Below, in pieces: positions 7,380 through 16,134 of a stretch of 16,271 nt of DNA. The DNA lies in assembly GCA_024511395.1 (NCBI GenBank), contig JANELJ010000010.1:1-16271 (forward strand), in the 5' to 3' direction. How positions within the stretch are numbered: the stretch's first letter is position 1; every line of letters starts with the position of its first letter. Source of the stretch: Gammaproteobacteria bacterium. GTDB taxonomy: Bacteria > Pseudomonadota > Gammaproteobacteria > GRL18. The notes below the pieces were generated by a model. It saw nothing but the letters and a program-made list of their open reading frames with translations. It did not search any database and was not told where the DNA came from. A program made the position numbers and the translations under genes.

Positions 7380-10085
7380 ATGGAACTTACTGTCCCGCCA
7401 GCCATAGAACTGCTGTTTGATGTCAAAGCATTACAGACTGAACTGGCTGAAGCCCAGTCACCGGTCATGCCCTTAAAAAATGCTGTTAAATCCATTTACG
7501 ATACTCAGGTTCAGCAATTTCAGAACCAGCATAATATTGTGCATCTGATCCATGAACGGGCCCAAGCCATTAATATTATACTGACCCTGGCCTGGGATTT
7601 TTACCATCTGGGTAATAATGCCTCCCTGGTTGCTGTGGGCGGCTACGGTCGCGGTGAACTGCATCCCTATAGTGATGTCGATCTGCTATTACTGCATGAT
7701 GAAGAACATGATCTGGAATCCGATAATCCAGCCAATAAAGAATTTGTGGATAATCTGCATATGTTTATTGCCCTGTTGTGGGATATCGGTCTGGAAATCG
7801 GCCATAGTGTACGCACGGTGGAAGAATGTATTAGCGAAGCTGCGGGTGATATCACCATCATTAGCAATTTAATGGAATCCCGCCTGATCACCGGTGAGCC
7901 GGCTTTATTTGAACAGTTGACTTCTCAGCTCAGTCCGGACAATATCTGGCCCACCAGAGAATTTACCGAGGCTAAAATTGCGGAAAAACAGCGTCGTTAC
8001 CTGAAATTTAATGAAACCGCCTATAATCTTGAACCTAATATCAAGGAAGGCCCCGGTGGTCTGAGAGACATTCAGATCATCGGCTGGGTAGCCAAGCGAC
8101 ATTTTAATGTAGACAGCCTTAAACAGCTTATCGGGCATAATTTCCTGACTCCCCAAGAATATGAGCAGCTGGAAAACGGCCAGAATTTCCTGTGGAAAAT
8201 CCGCTTTGCCCTGCATATTTTATGCAAACGTCATGAAGAACGCCTGTTGTTTGATTACCAGCGTGAGCTGGCGGCACAGTTCGGTTATACCGATCAGGAA
8301 GGCAAACTGGCCGTTGAATGTTTTATGACCGAGTATTACCAGACCGTTATGGAACTGGAACGGCTTAATGAAATGTTGCTGCAATATTTTCAGGAAGTCA
8401 TTATCTATGGTGATTCTGATGCCAAACCACAAAAAATCAACCGCCGTTTTATTAACTACAAAGGTTATATTGCGGCCGCTAACCAGTTTGTATTTCGTAA
8501 CTACCCGTTTGCACTGCTGGAAATTTTTTTACTGCTCTGTCAGGATCCCGAGCTTAAGGGCATCAGGGCCAGTACCATCCGTCTGATCCGGGCACATCGT
8601 TACCTGATTGATGACAGTTTTCGTAAAGACCTGCGCTGCCGCAGTCTGTTTATGGAAATTCTGCGCCAGCCCTTTGGTATTACCCATGAAATGCGCCGCA
8701 TGAACCGCTATGGGGTACTGGCTGAATATATCCCGGAATTTAAAAAAATTGTCGGCCAGATGCAACATGATCTCTACCATGCCTATACCGTAGATGAACA
8801 CACACTGAAGGTATTACGTAATGCCCGCAGGCTGTTTGTACCGGAACACGATGATGAACTGCCGCTGGCCAGTAAAATTGCCAAAATGATCCCCAAACCT
8901 GAACTTCTGTACCTGGCCTGCCTGTTTCACGATATTGCCAAGGGTCGGGGCGGCAATCATGAAATACTGGGGGCCACTGATGCCGAGCAGTTCTGTCAGC
9001 GGCACGATTTAAACCTGAGCGATACCCGTCTGGTGTGCTGGCTGGTGCGTAACCATCTGGTTATGTCCATGACTGCACAACGTAAGGACATTAATGATCC
9101 CGCAGTGGTACATGAGTTTGCCATGGTCGTCGGGGATCACCTGTACCTGGATTACTTATACCTGCTGACCGTTTCTGACATTCGCGCTACCAGTCCCAAG
9201 GTCTGGAACAGCTGGAAAGCCGCACTGTTACTACAGCTCTATAACCTCACCCGTATCGCTCTGAACAAGGGGCTGGAAAACCAGCAGGAACAGGATGAAG
9301 TCATTAATAATGCCAAAGCCCTGGCTATGCTGCAGCTGACCCAACAGGGCTACAAGGAACAGGCGGTTAATGACTTATGGGCGACCCTGCCTGCTGAATA
9401 TCTTATTAAACTACAGCCTGATGAAATCGTCGGACAGACCGCTGCTGTTCTGAATGGTCTGCAGAGCGCAGATTCAGAGAAAACAAAAAATACTATTGTT
9501 CTGGTTAATAACCATAATCAGCGCGGAGGTACGGAAATTTTTGTTTATACACCCAAAAAAGATTATGTGTTTGCCCTAGCCACTTCCATACTGTCTCAGC
9601 AGGTGCTGGACGTCTTTGAAGCCAAAACCTTTACCTCATCCAATGGTTACACCTACCATACTTATTTTGTACTGGATGAAAACGGCGATGCCATTGAAGA
9701 TCCGGAACGGCGGGACTGTATTCGTCAGTCCCTGGAGGAAAAACTCTCACAGGAACAGTTTGAGTTACCTCAGTCCAGTCAACGACTCAGCCGGACTCAG
9801 AAACAGTTCTCTCTGGAAACCAAGGTGCAGTTTGATGAAGACCTGGAACACAACCAGTCCATTATGACCATTACCGCCTCCAATCGTCCAGCGCTGCTGT
9901 CCCGCATTGGTCAGGCACTGGTGGAACAGAATATTTCCCTGGAAAATGCCAAAATTTCTACTTTCGGGGAAAAAGTAGAAGACGTTTTTGTTATTCGCGA
10001 TGAAAATCAGCAGATTATTACTGATATTAAGAAACAGGAACAGATACGGCGCAGCATTATCAAGCGGGTGGATGAACTGGAATAG
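7380..10085 (+). CDS. glnD: bifunctional [PII protein] uridylyltransferase / uridylyl-removing enzyme
   Basis: Primary nitrogen sensor: uridylylates PII (GlnB/GlnK) when glutamine is low and removes UMP when glutamine is high, so controlling glutamine synthetase and NtrBC. It is 901 residues from the ATG at 7380; the frame is open one codon earlier at a TTG. E. coli GlnD is 890. Domains: nucleotidyltransferase with GGYGRGELHPYSDVDLLLL (87-105), catalytic D99 and D101; GlnD-specific linker with NIKEGPGGLRDIQ (220-232); HD phosphohydrolase around 455-600 with YHAYTVDEHT (466-475) and the H517-D518 pair in LFHDIAKGRGG (515-525); and two C-terminal ACT domains at about 705-790 and 825-901, which bind glutamine. 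Both catalytic centres look intact. It follows map by 41 bases and is probably cotranscribed with it. Confidence 0.97.
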   Translation: MELTVPPAIELLFDVKALQTELAEAQSPVMPLKNAVKSIYDTQVQQFQNQHNIVHLIHERAQAINIILTLAWDFYHLGNNASLVAVGGYGRGELHPYSDVDLLLLHDEEHDLESDNPANKEFVDNLHMFIALLWDIGLEIGHSVRTVEECISEAAGDITIISNLMESRLITGEPALFEQLTSQLSPDNIWPTREFTEAKIAEKQRRYLKFNETAYNLEPNIKEGPGGLRDIQIIGWVAKRHFNVDSLKQLIGHNFLTPQEYEQLENGQNFLWKIRFALHILCKRHEERLLFDYQRELAAQFGYTDQEGKLAVECFMTEYYQTVMELERLNEMLLQYFQEVIIYGDSDAKPQKINRRFINYKGYIAAANQFVFRNYPFALLEIFLLLCQDPELKGIRASTIRLIRAHRYLIDDSFRKDLRCRSLFMEILRQPFGITHEMRRMNRYGVLAEYIPEFKKIVGQMQHDLYHAYTVDEHTLKVLRNARRLFVPEHDDELPLASKIAKMIPKPELLYLACLFHDIAKGRGGNHEILGATDAEQFCQRHDLNLSDTRLVCWLVRNHLVMSMTAQRKDINDPAVVHEFAMVVGDHLYLDYLYLLTVSDIRATSPKVWNSWKAALLLQLYNLTRIALNKGLENQQEQDEVINNAKALAMLQLTQQGYKEQAVNDLWATLPAEYLIKLQPDEIVGQTAAVLNGLQSADSEKTKNTIVLVNNHNQRGGTEIFVYTPKKDYVFALATSILSQQVLDVFEAKTFTSSNGYTYHTYFVLDENGDAIEDPERRDCIRQSLEEKLSQEQFELPQSSQRLSRTQKQFSLETKVQFDEDLEHNQSIMTITASNRPALLSRIGQALVEQNISLENAKISTFGEKVEDVFVIRDENQQIITDIKKQEQIRRSIIKRVDELE

Positions 10086-10097
10086 CCGGCGACAAAC

Positions 10098-10484
10098 TTA
10101 TATCTGGATAAACTCCAAGCCGTTGCCGTCCGGATCCCGGCAGAACAGCGCCGGACGACCGGAACGGCTCATGGTAAAAGCAATCTCATGAGACTCAAGG
10201 CTGGATTTGATACTGTCCACATCCTGCACATGAATGGCCAGATGCCGGTCCCGTCCAGCATGTTCCGGTGGGCAGCTATCGGGATAAAACTCCGTTCTGG
10301 GCAGCTTTAGTAAATGGATCTGCTGGATACCGATATCCAGCCAAGCACCTTCAAAAACCATTTCCGGACGAAATCGGTTCTGCTGCATGCCCAGGATCCG
10401 GCAATAAAAATCAAGGGAAGCCGACAGATCCTGAATGACCAGGCTGCCATGGTGCAAAGCAATATAATTAGACGACTTAATCAT
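10098..10484 (-). CDS. VOC/glyoxalase-fold metalloprotein of unknown substrate
   Basis: The 128 residues form one vicinal-oxygen-chelate domain made of two beta-alpha-beta-beta-beta halves. Residues 10-35 (LHHGSLVIQDLSASLDFYCR) match the start of the first half and 80-91 (RHLAIHVQDVDS) the second. Candidate metal ligands occupy the four expected positions: H11/H12, H57 in QIHLLK, H81 and E124 in NGLEFIQI. RDPDGNGLEF is the usual C-terminal family motif. Close relatives include glyoxalase I-like enzymes and fosfomycin/bleomycin-type resistance proteins, so the reaction cannot be named. It is convergent with glnD (12-base gap) and divergent from dapC, so it is transcribed separately. The ATG at 10484 has no strong ribosome binding site. 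Confidence 0.85.
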   Translation of the reverse strand: MIKSSNYIALHHGSLVIQDLSASLDFYCRILGMQQNRFRPEMVFEGAWLDIGIQQIHLLKLPRTEFYPDSCPPEHAGRDRHLAIHVQDVDSIKSSLESHEIAFTMSRSGRPALFCRDPDGNGLEFIQI

Positions 10485-10525
10485 TTAATTATTGTATTAC
10501 CATTAAGCAAAATAGCAAAGATCAT

Positions 10526-10555
10526 TTGCCTGTTATGATACTTTTCATTTATAAT
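10526..10555 (+). promoter_or_regulatory. predicted dapC-dapD promoter
   Basis: TTGCCT (10526-10531) and a perfect TATAAT (10550-10555) are separated by 18 bases. Transcription would begin near 10562, about 22 bases before the dapC ATG. The spacing and the consensus -10 make this one of the better sigma-70 candidates in the window. Confidence 0.65.
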
Positions 10556-10583
10556 TCCGCGGTCAGATTTTGAGAGTCAGAGA

Positions 10584-11792
10584 ATGAATCCAGCACTAGA
10601 GTTGCTAAAACCATATCCATTTGAACAACTAGCTAAATTAAAACAGTCTATCTATCCCAATGGGCAATTAAAGCATATATCCCTTTCCATTGGCGAACCC
10701 AAATATGAACCGCCCGAGTTTGTTTTTGATACTATTAAGAAAAACCTGGATACCCTGGCTCAATATCCAACCACTAGGGGCATGCCTGAATTACGTCAGG
10801 CCATTGCTCAATGGATAGAAAAACGCTATCACTTACCAGAAAACGGAATTGACCCGGAAACTCAGGTGTTACCGGTAAACGGCACTCGTGAAGCCCTGTT
10901 TGCCTTTGCCCAGGCGGTGATCAACACCAGAGAAAAAGATCCGCTGGTGATTATGCCCAACCCCTTTTACCAGATTTATGAAGGGGCTGCCATACTGGCC
11001 GGTGCCACGCCCTATTTTGCCAATGCCTGCGAACGGACCTACTATATTCCGGACTTTGACAGCATTCCAAAAAAAATCTGGAAACATGTGCAACTTCTTT
11101 ATATCTGCTCACCGGGTAATCCTTCCGGTGAGGTAATGGACAAAATCCTGTTACAGCAGCTCATTAAAATAGCCCAGTATTTTAATATTATTATTGCCTC
11201 GGATGAGTGCTATTCAGAAGTTTATCAGGATGAAAGCCGACCGCCGCCGGGACTGCTTGAAGTCGCCAGTGATATGGGCATTACCGATTTTAAAAACCTG
11301 ATAGCCTTTAACAGTCTGTCCAAGCGTTCCAATGTTCCCGGTCTGCGCTCCGGTTTTGTAGCCGGAGATGCTGATATTATTCAAAAGTTTTTTCTGTACC
11401 GGACCTATCACGGTTCAGCCATGCCCTTACCCACCCAGCATGCCAGTATGGCTCTGTGGCAGGATGAAGACCATGTACGTCAGAATCGTGACCTCTACCG
11501 TGAAAAATACCAGGCGTTTATAAAAATTCTCGATCCCGTAATCGATATATCCGCACCACCAGGATCCTTTTATATCTGGCTCAAAGTTCCCTGCGGGGAT
11601 GATGAAAAATTTGCCTCAAAACTGTATGAAGAACAGCATATCACTGTACTTCCCGGCAGTTACCTGTCTAGAACAACCGGTCAGGCCAATCCCGGCCTCG
11701 GCTATGTAAGAATTGCTTTAGTGGCACCTCTGCAGGAGTGCATTGAAGCGGCTCAACGAATACGCACTTATTTAAAGCGTTACAAGGAATAA
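10584..11792 (+). CDS. dapC: N-succinyldiaminopimelate aminotransferase
   Basis: Class I PLP-dependent aminotransferase. In the succinylase route to lysine and meso-diaminopimelate it would convert N-succinyl-2-amino-6-ketopimelate to N-succinyl-LL-diaminopimelate, with glutamate as donor. Over 402 residues the fold-type I markers are visible: [11 protein letters not shown] (34-44), [11 protein letters not shown] (61-71), [10 protein letters not shown] (97-106), CSPGNPSG (175-182) with N179, SDECYSEVY (206-214) with D207 and Y210, and the PLP lysine K247 in NSLSKRSN, followed by [12 protein letters not shown]. The N-terminus ([15 protein letters not shown]) and SIGEPK pattern fit the proteobacterial DapC subfamily rather than general aspartate aminotransferases. 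Position two bases before dapD supports the assignment. Exact substrate is inferred. Confidence 0.92.
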   Translation: MNPALELLKPYPFEQLAKLKQSIYPNGQLKHISLSIGEPKYEPPEFVFDTIKKNLDTLAQYPTTRGMPELRQAIAQWIEKRYHLPENGIDPETQVLPVNGTREALFAFAQAVINTREKDPLVIMPNPFYQIYEGAAILAGATPYFANACERTYYIPDFDSIPKKIWKHVQLLYICSPGNPSGEVMDKILLQQLIKIAQYFNIIIASDECYSEVYQDESRPPPGLLEVASDMGITDFKNLIAFNSLSKRSNVPGLRSGFVAGDADIIQKFFLYRTYHGSAMPLPTQHASMALWQDEDHVRQNRDLYREKYQAFIKILDPVIDISAPPGSFYIWLKVPCGDDEKFASKLYEEQHITVLPGSYLSRTTGQANPGLGYVRIALVAPLQECIEAAQRIRTYLKRYKE

Positions 11793-11794
11793 TT

Positions 11795-12616
11795 ATGACT
11801 GATATGCAAGAAGTAATCGAACAGGCCTTTGAAAACCGGGCTGAAATCACTCCGGCCACGGTGGATACCCATGTAAAAGAAGCCGTATCGGAAGCTATTC
11901 ATATGCTTGATACCGGTCGCCTGCGAGTTGCTGAAAAGATTGACGGTGACTGGGTGGTTAACCAGTGGCTGAAAAAAGCCGTTTTACTGTCTTTTCGTAT
12001 CGAAGACAACCATTTTATGAAAGGCGCTTCCACTAATTACTTTGACAAGGTTGAGTCCAAGTTCCAGGACTTTAACTCCAGAGACTTCCGTGAAGCCGGT
12101 ATTCGTGTTGTGCCTCTTGCTACCGTTCGTAAAGGTGTTTATATTGCTCCGGGCGTCGTGCTGATGCCATCTTACTGTAATATTGGCGCCTATGTGGACA
12201 GCGGTACCATGGTCGATACCTGGGCAACTGTCGGCTCCTGTGCACAGATTGGTAAAAACGTCCATCTTTCAGGCGGTGTCGGTATTGGCGGTGTTCTGGA
12301 GCCATTGCAGGCCGGACCCACCATTATTGAAGACAATTGCTTTATCGGTGCCCGTTCTGAAGTGGTTGAAGGTGTTATTGTGGAAGAAGGCTCAGTTATT
12401 TCCATGGGCGTATATATTGGTCAGAGTACCCGTATCTATAACCGTATGACCGATGAAATTACCTATGGCCGCATTCCTGCCGGTTCGGTAGTGGTATCTG
12501 GTAATCTACCTTCTGCAGACGGTAAATACAGCCTGTACTGTGCAGTCATTGTTAAACAGGTGGATGCTAAAACTCTGGGTAAAGTCGGTATTAACGAGTT
12601 ACTGCGTAATATTTAA
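11795..12616 (+). CDS. dapD: 2,3,4,5-tetrahydropyridine-2,6-dicarboxylate N-succinyltransferase
   Basis: Transfers succinyl from succinyl-CoA to tetrahydrodipicolinate, the first step of the succinylase branch of diaminopimelate/lysine synthesis; a cytoplasmic trimer. The 273 residues almost equal E. coli DapD (274). The N-terminal helical domain contains [14 protein letters not shown] (12-25) and [20 protein letters not shown]. The left-handed beta-helix of hexapeptide repeats spans about 105-225, including [30 protein letters not shown] and [16 protein letters not shown] second ATG three codons in is the start used in E. coli-like proteins. The dapC stop and this ATG are separated by two bases, so the pair is coupled. 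A strong terminator follows. Confidence 0.97.
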   Translation: MTDMQEVIEQAFENRAEITPATVDTHVKEAVSEAIHMLDTGRLRVAEKIDGDWVVNQWLKKAVLLSFRIEDNHFMKGASTNYFDKVESKFQDFNSRDFREAGIRVVPLATVRKGVYIAPGVVLMPSYCNIGAYVDSGTMVDTWATVGSCAQIGKNVHLSGGVGIGGVLEPLQAGPTIIEDNCFIGARSEVVEGVIVEEGSVISMGVYIGQSTRIYNRMTDEITYGRIPAGSVVVSGNLPSADGKYSLYCAVIVKQVDAKTLGKVGINELLRNI

Positions 12617-12649
12617 TACTCGATTCTACTGCCAGGTTACAAAAGCTAC

Positions 12650-12676
12650 AAAAAACCCGCAATATGCGGGTTTTTT
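12650..12676 (+). terminator. intrinsic terminator after dapD
   Basis: A stem CCCGCA (12656-12661) and TGCGGG (12665-12670) with a three-base loop is followed by six T residues (12671-12676) and preceded by six A residues. The A run could extend the stem and make it work in both directions. It lies 33 bases past the dapD stop and ends the dapC-dapD unit. Confidence 0.92.
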
Positions 12677-12700
12677 CATTATTTAAATCAGGAAACAAGC

Positions 12701-13045
12701 ATGATCACTTTATACGGTATTCCCAATTGTGGTACAGTCAGTAAAGCCAGAAAATGGCTGGCAGCCAGAGGCATAGAATTTCAGTTCCATAATTTTAAAA
12801 AAGACGGACTGGACAGAGACACTCTGCAGAACTGGGTCAAACAGCTGGGCTGGGAAGTTCTGCTAAACAAGAGGGGGATGACCTGGCGCAAACTGCCGGA
12901 TGAGCAGAAAAAAGACCTTGATGAGGCCAAAGCTATCAATATTATGCTGGAAAACACCTCCATTATTAAACGCCCGGTACTGGATATTGGCGGCCAGTAT
13001 TCTGTTGGCTTTAAGCCTGAGCAATATGAACAGATTCTACCATAA
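12701..13045 (+). CDS. ArsC/Spx-family protein, YffB-like
   Basis: The 114 residues adopt the thioredoxin-like ArsC family pattern: LYGIPNCGTVSKARKWL at 4-20 with a single cysteine C10, LNKRGMTWRKL (55-65), and IIKRPVL (88-94) with R91 in the conserved arginine-proline position. It resembles E. coli YffB, a small protein whose biochemical role is unsettled and which is not an established arsenate reductase. It also resembles YffB in gene context, since in E. coli yffB lies just upstream of dapE. The second and third cysteines used by classical arsenate reductases of the low-molecular-weight type are absent. It starts after the dapD terminator, with AGGAAAC before the ATG at 12701. A separate toxin-antitoxin pair lies between it and dapE. 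Confidence 0.88.
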   Translation: MITLYGIPNCGTVSKARKWLAARGIEFQFHNFKKDGLDRDTLQNWVKQLGWEVLLNKRGMTWRKLPDEQKKDLDEAKAINIMLENTSIIKRPVLDIGGQYSVGFKPEQYEQILP

Positions 13046-13090
13046 GTTTTTTTCCTTCCTTGCAGTACAGTACACCTCCTGCTTTTCAGA

Positions 13091-13120
13091 TTGACACCTG
13101 ACCTGTTTTCGGACTATATT
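13091..13120 (+). promoter_or_regulatory. strong predicted promoter of the toxin-antitoxin pair
   Basis: A perfect TTGACA (13091-13096) and TATATT (13115-13120, five of six consensus bases) are separated by 18 bases. It lies 24 bases before the antitoxin start and is the closest match to sigma-70 consensus in the window. Confidence 0.75.
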
Positions 13121-13126
13121 AGGTCA
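13099..13126. promoter_or_regulatory. operator-like inverted repeat over the toxin-antitoxin promoter
   Basis: TGACCT (13099-13104) and AGGTCA (13121-13126) form a perfect 6-base inverted repeat with 16 bases between the arms. The arms bracket the -10 element. Phd/YefM-type antitoxins commonly repress their own operon by binding such palindromes, so this is a candidate autoregulatory operator. Not tested against other copies. Confidence 0.5.
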
Positions 13127-13144
13127 CATCAAGGAAATATGCTT

Positions 13145-13420
13145 ATGAAACTTTCGAGTCAAATCAAACCGATCAGTTATCTGAAGGCTCATGCTGCGGA
13201 TATTGTGCGTAACCTGTCGGAGCAGGATGCTCCTCTGGTCATTACCCAGAACGGCGAGGCGAAGGTTGTATTGCAGAACATCAAAAGTTATGAGCAGACC
13301 CAAGAGACCATGGCCCTGCTGAAAATTCTTGCACTTGGCTCACGTCAGATTGAGGAAGGTAAAATCCAGACCACCGGTGATGTTATTCAGCGACTTAGAG
13401 ACCGGAACAAGCATCGGTAA
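13145..13420 (+). CDS. type II antitoxin, Phd/YefM family
   Basis: The 91 residues begin MKLSSQIKPISYLKAHAADI, the usual Phd/YefM start with the ISYLKAHA DNA-binding segment, followed by PLVITQNGEAKVVLQNIKSYEQ, the characteristic beta-strand core. The C-terminal part (about 58-91) is helical and charged, the region that normally wraps and neutralises the toxin. I choose the ATG at 13145 because AGGA at 13132-13135 lies nine bases upstream; another in-frame ATG at 13139 is too close to it. The stop overlaps the next start (TAATG), so the toxin is translated by coupling after the antitoxin. It has its own promoter and operator-like repeat. Confidence 0.93.
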   Translation: MKLSSQIKPISYLKAHAADIVRNLSEQDAPLVITQNGEAKVVLQNIKSYEQTQETMALLKILALGSRQIEEGKIQTTGDVIQRLRDRNKHR

Positions 13421-13746
13421 TGACTTTTCAGGTATTTCTGACCGATGATGCCCCGCAGGATCTGGAAGATCTATATGACTACATTGAGTCCCACGACGTG
13501 CCGGGAAAAGCGGATTATGTTCTCGATCAAATTGAGAAGATATTTTTGAGTCTCTCTGAAAACCCTGAACGAGGAACCTGGCCAAAGGAACTACTGACCA
13601 TCGGGATTCGAGAGTACCGAGAGTTTTTTTTCAAACCCTACCGCATTATCTACCGGACCATAGCTGAACATGTTTACGTTATGGTAATTGCCGACGGTCG
13701 TCGCGATATGCAGACATTATTGCAGCGACGTCTTTTACAGGCATAA
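13420..13746 (+). CDS. type II toxin, RelE/ParE family
   Basis: The 108 residues match the small RelE/ParE fold: an N-terminal strand FQVFLTDDAPQDLEDLYDYI (3-22), two helices through about residue 48, NPERGTWP (47-54), then REYREFFFKPYRIIYRT (66-82), where R and Y positions are typical of the family, and VYVMVIADGRRDMQTLLQRRL (87-107). Family members either cut mRNA on the ribosome or poison gyrase. The motif set with AGGTCA-regulated Phd antitoxin does not settle which; the local pattern looks closer to ParE-like. The frame is intact, so the pair is probably functional. It begins in the last base of the antitoxin stop codon. Confidence 0.9.
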   Translation: MTFQVFLTDDAPQDLEDLYDYIESHDVPGKADYVLDQIEKIFLSLSENPERGTWPKELLTIGIREYREFFFKPYRIIYRTIAEHVYVMVIADGRRDMQTLLQRRLLQA

Positions 13747-13779
13747 CGCCCTATTTTAAAAAACCTTATCCAATACAAA

Positions 13780-14928
13780 ATGAATAATATGCCCGAATTA
13801 AGCCCTACTATTGAACTGGCCCGACAGCTGATTGATATCGACTCTGTAACTCCCGATGATAAAGGCTGTCAGAAAATTATGATCCAGCGGCTGGAAGCCA
13901 TTGGTTTTGATATACAGCTTCTGCGTTTTGGCGAGGTAGATAACTTCTGGGCCAAACGCGGTCAGAGCAAGCCGTTGTTCGTATTTGCCGGTCACACTGA
14001 TGTGGTGCCCAGCGGCCCTTTAGGGAACTGGAATATCCCGCCGTTTGAAACCACCATTATTGACGGTCAGTTATACGGCCGTGGTGCCGCTGACATGAAG
14101 GGTTCCCTGGCCGCCATGATTACTGCCTGCGAACGATTTATCAAACAGTACCCGGAACATAGCGGCGCCATAGGCTTTTTAATCACCAGTGATGAAGAAG
14201 GTCCGGCGATTAACGGTACGGTTAAAGTGGTTGATTACCTGTGTGAACACAACGAGCCTATTGATATGTGTCTGGTGGGCGAGCCCTCCTGCACATCCGA
14301 GCTGGGAGATACCATTAAAAACGGTCGACGGGGTTCACTGGGTGCCGTATTGACCATACACGGCACCCAAGGCCATGTCGCCTACCCTCACCTGGCTAAT
14401 AATCCTATTCATCTTGCCGTGCCGGCTCTGACTGAACTAACTCAGGCTGAATGGGATCAGGGCAATGAATTTTTCCCACCCACCAGTTTTCAGATCTCCA
14501 ATATCCATTCCGGCACCGGAGCCACTAATGTGATCCCCGGTGATATTGAAATACAGTTTAATTTCCGCTTTTCCACAGAGTTAAACCAGGAAAAAATTAC
14601 CGCCTGGGTTGAAAAAATACTTGATTCCTATGACTTTGATTATGATATTCAGTGGACCTTATCCGGCAACCCATTTCTAACCGATAAAGGCGAACTGGTG
14701 GATGCTGCCGTTGAAAGCATTAAAGACATTACCGGTATTGATACTGAACTCTCGACTGCCGGTGGTACTTCCGATGGGCGTTTTATTGCCCCCACCGGAG
14801 CACAGGTTATTGAATTAGGGCCACTTAATGCAACCATACACAAGGTTAACGAGTGTGTAGCCGTTGATCATCTAGATAAGTTATCCCTAATTTATGAAAA
14901 AATTCTGGCTAAACTTCTTATTAAATAA
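13780..14928 (+). CDS. dapE: succinyl-diaminopimelate desuccinylase
   Basis: Zinc-dependent M20-family amidohydrolase that removes succinate from N-succinyl-LL-diaminopimelate to give LL-diaminopimelate. The 382 residues compare with 375 in E. coli. Active-site residues are all present: H72 and D74 in [11 protein letters not shown] (70-80), bridging D105 in GRGAADMKG (100-108), catalytic E139 and metal ligand E140 in TSDEEGPA (136-143), E168 in VGEPS (166-170) and H354 in NATIHKVNE (350-358). AGGTSDGRF (327-335) and LSGNPFLT (294-301) are also family motifs. The ATG at 13780 lacks a clear Shine-Dalgarno; a second ATG at 13789 is possible. With dapD and dapC it gives three consecutive steps of one pathway within about 4.3 kb. 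The toxin gene ends 33 bases before it. Confidence 0.97.
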   Translation: MNNMPELSPTIELARQLIDIDSVTPDDKGCQKIMIQRLEAIGFDIQLLRFGEVDNFWAKRGQSKPLFVFAGHTDVVPSGPLGNWNIPPFETTIIDGQLYGRGAADMKGSLAAMITACERFIKQYPEHSGAIGFLITSDEEGPAINGTVKVVDYLCEHNEPIDMCLVGEPSCTSELGDTIKNGRRGSLGAVLTIHGTQGHVAYPHLANNPIHLAVPALTELTQAEWDQGNEFFPPTSFQISNIHSGTGATNVIPGDIEIQFNFRFSTELNQEKITAWVEKILDSYDFDYDIQWTLSGNPFLTDKGELVDAAVESIKDITGIDTELSTAGGTSDGRFIAPTGAQVIELGPLNATIHKVNECVAVDHLDKLSLIYEKILAKLLIK

Positions 14929-14993
14929 GACTGAGAAAACTATCAACTAAAAAGCCATTTCTATAAAGCTATTACCAGAAAAAAGAGAATAAA

Positions 14994-16010
14994 ATGAAAA
15001 TTTTAGTGACCGGCGGAGCCGGATACATAGGCAGCCATACCTGCGTAGAATTATTAAACAACGGTTATGAGGTCGTGGTGGTTGATAACCTCTGCAATTC
15101 CAGCAGAGAATCCCTGAACCGGGTAAAAACCATTACCGGTAAATCAGTCACTTTTTACAAACAGGATATTCTGGATGAAAGCGGTTTAAGCCGGGTGTTT
15201 AATGAGCATGATATTGATGCCATTATTCATTTTGCCGGACTCAAAGCTGTAGGTGAATCGGTGGAAAAACCGCTGGAATATTACCAGACCAATCTGACCG
15301 GAACTCTGGCGCTGTTTAAAGTAATGCGCGACCATAATGTTAAAAACTTTGTGTTCAGCTCATCAGCCACCGTTTATGGCGATCCGCATACCGTTCCCAT
15401 TAAGGAAAATTTTCCTCTGTCTGCAACCAATCCTTATGGCCGTTCCAAGCTGATTATTGAAGAAATATCCAGGGATCTTTATATTGTCAATCCCCAGTGG
15501 AATATTGCCCTGCTACGTTACTTCAATCCTGTTGGTGCACACAAATCCGGTCTAATTGGTGAAGATCCTAATGGTATTCCCAATAATCTGGTGCCTTATA
15601 TTTCCCAGGTTGCGGTAGGCAAGCGGGAAAAACTGTCGGTATTCGGTGACGACTACGATACGCCCGACGGTACCGGCGTACGCGATTATATTCATGTAGT
15701 GGATCTGGCAGTTGGTCATATTAAAGCCCTGGAAAAACTCAACAGTAAGCCGGGACTGGTGGTTTATAACCTGGGTACCGGCCAGGGTTATAGCGTTCTG
15801 GAAATGGTTCGCGCCATTGAAAAAGCATCCGGGGAAAAAGTGCCCTATCAGATTGTAGCCCGACGTCCTGGCGATATTGCACAATGCTTTGCCGATCCGG
15901 GCTTTGCCCTGCAGGAAATCGGCTGGAAAGCAGAACGTGGTCTGGACGAAATGGCTGAAGATACCTGGCGCTGGCAGAGTAATAACCCTGACGGTTACTC
16001 TAACAGCTGA
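14994..16010 (+). CDS. galE: UDP-glucose 4-epimerase
   Basis: NAD-dependent short-chain dehydrogenase-type epimerase interconverting UDP-glucose and UDP-galactose; cytoplasmic, supplying galactose for LPS and exopolysaccharide and serving galactose use. The 338 residues equal the E. coli length. Motifs: [11 protein letters not shown]ossmann loop (6-16), [11 protein letters not shown] (79-89), YQTNLTGT (97-104), SSSATVYGD (122-130) with S124, and the catalytic Y148 and K152 in NPYGRSK (146-152). [10 protein letters not shown] (174-183) and [13 protein letters not shown] follow. The ATG at 14994 is preceded by AAGAGA. It follows dapE by 65 bases on the same strand, where I see no strong promoter, so it may be read through from dapE. 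Neighbouring gal genes are absent. Confidence 0.96.
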   Translation: MKILVTGGAGYIGSHTCVELLNNGYEVVVVDNLCNSSRESLNRVKTITGKSVTFYKQDILDESGLSRVFNEHDIDAIIHFAGLKAVGESVEKPLEYYQTNLTGTLALFKVMRDHNVKNFVFSSSATVYGDPHTVPIKENFPLSATNPYGRSKLIIEEISRDLYIVNPQWNIALLRYFNPVGAHKSGLIGEDPNGIPNNLVPYISQVAVGKREKLSVFGDDYDTPDGTGVRDYIHVVDLAVGHIKALEKLNSKPGLVVYNLGTGQGYSVLEMVRAIEKASGEKVPYQIVARRPGDIAQCFADPGFALQEIGWKAERGLDEMAEDTWRWQSNNPDGYSNS

Positions 16011-16018
16011 TTCTATTT

Positions 16019-16040
16019 AATGCGGGCCAATGCCCGCATT
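16019..16040. terminator. hairpin after galE
   Basis: AATGCGGGC (16019-16027) and GCCCGCATT (16032-16040) form a perfect 9-base stem with a four-base loop, eight bases past the galE stop. It is followed by CCCCTTAAAT, not a T run. It may stop transcription imperfectly or protect the 3' end. The stem sequence TGCGGG/CCCGCA also occurs in the dapD terminator. Confidence 0.6.
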
Positions 16041-16120
16041 CCCCTTAAATCTGTCAGCCATCAGTTTTTTCCTACAAACCCGGATTTAAATAGTATTTTT
16101 TCTTTCCTGCTCATCTAAAC

Positions 16121-16134
16121 TTGACTGATGTCAA
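16121..16134. promoter_or_regulatory. FNR/DNR-type palindrome upstream of norC
   Basis: TTGACTGATGTCAA is a perfect TTGAC-N4-GTCAA palindrome, the pattern bound by FNR/DNR/NnrR regulators that activate denitrification genes under low oxygen or nitric oxide. It ends 18 bases before the norC ATG and 4 bases before a TAAGGAG Shine-Dalgarno (16138-16144). That is too close to the start codon for a standard -41.5 activator site. Confidence 0.5.

Noticed and set aside
11984..12265. Open frames antisense to dapD, and similar ones antisense to map, glnD and galE
   Set aside because: They lie entirely within conserved genes, show no family motifs and no ribosome binding sites, and are expected by chance.
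13046..13090. Possible terminator between the YffB-like gene and the toxin-antitoxin promoter
   Set aside because: There is a T-rich stretch (TTTTTTTCCTTCC) but no stem before it strong enough to call.
14929..14993. TATAAA at 14962-14967 as a -10 element for galE
   Set aside because: No acceptable -35 lies at the right distance, so a separate galE promoter is not supported.
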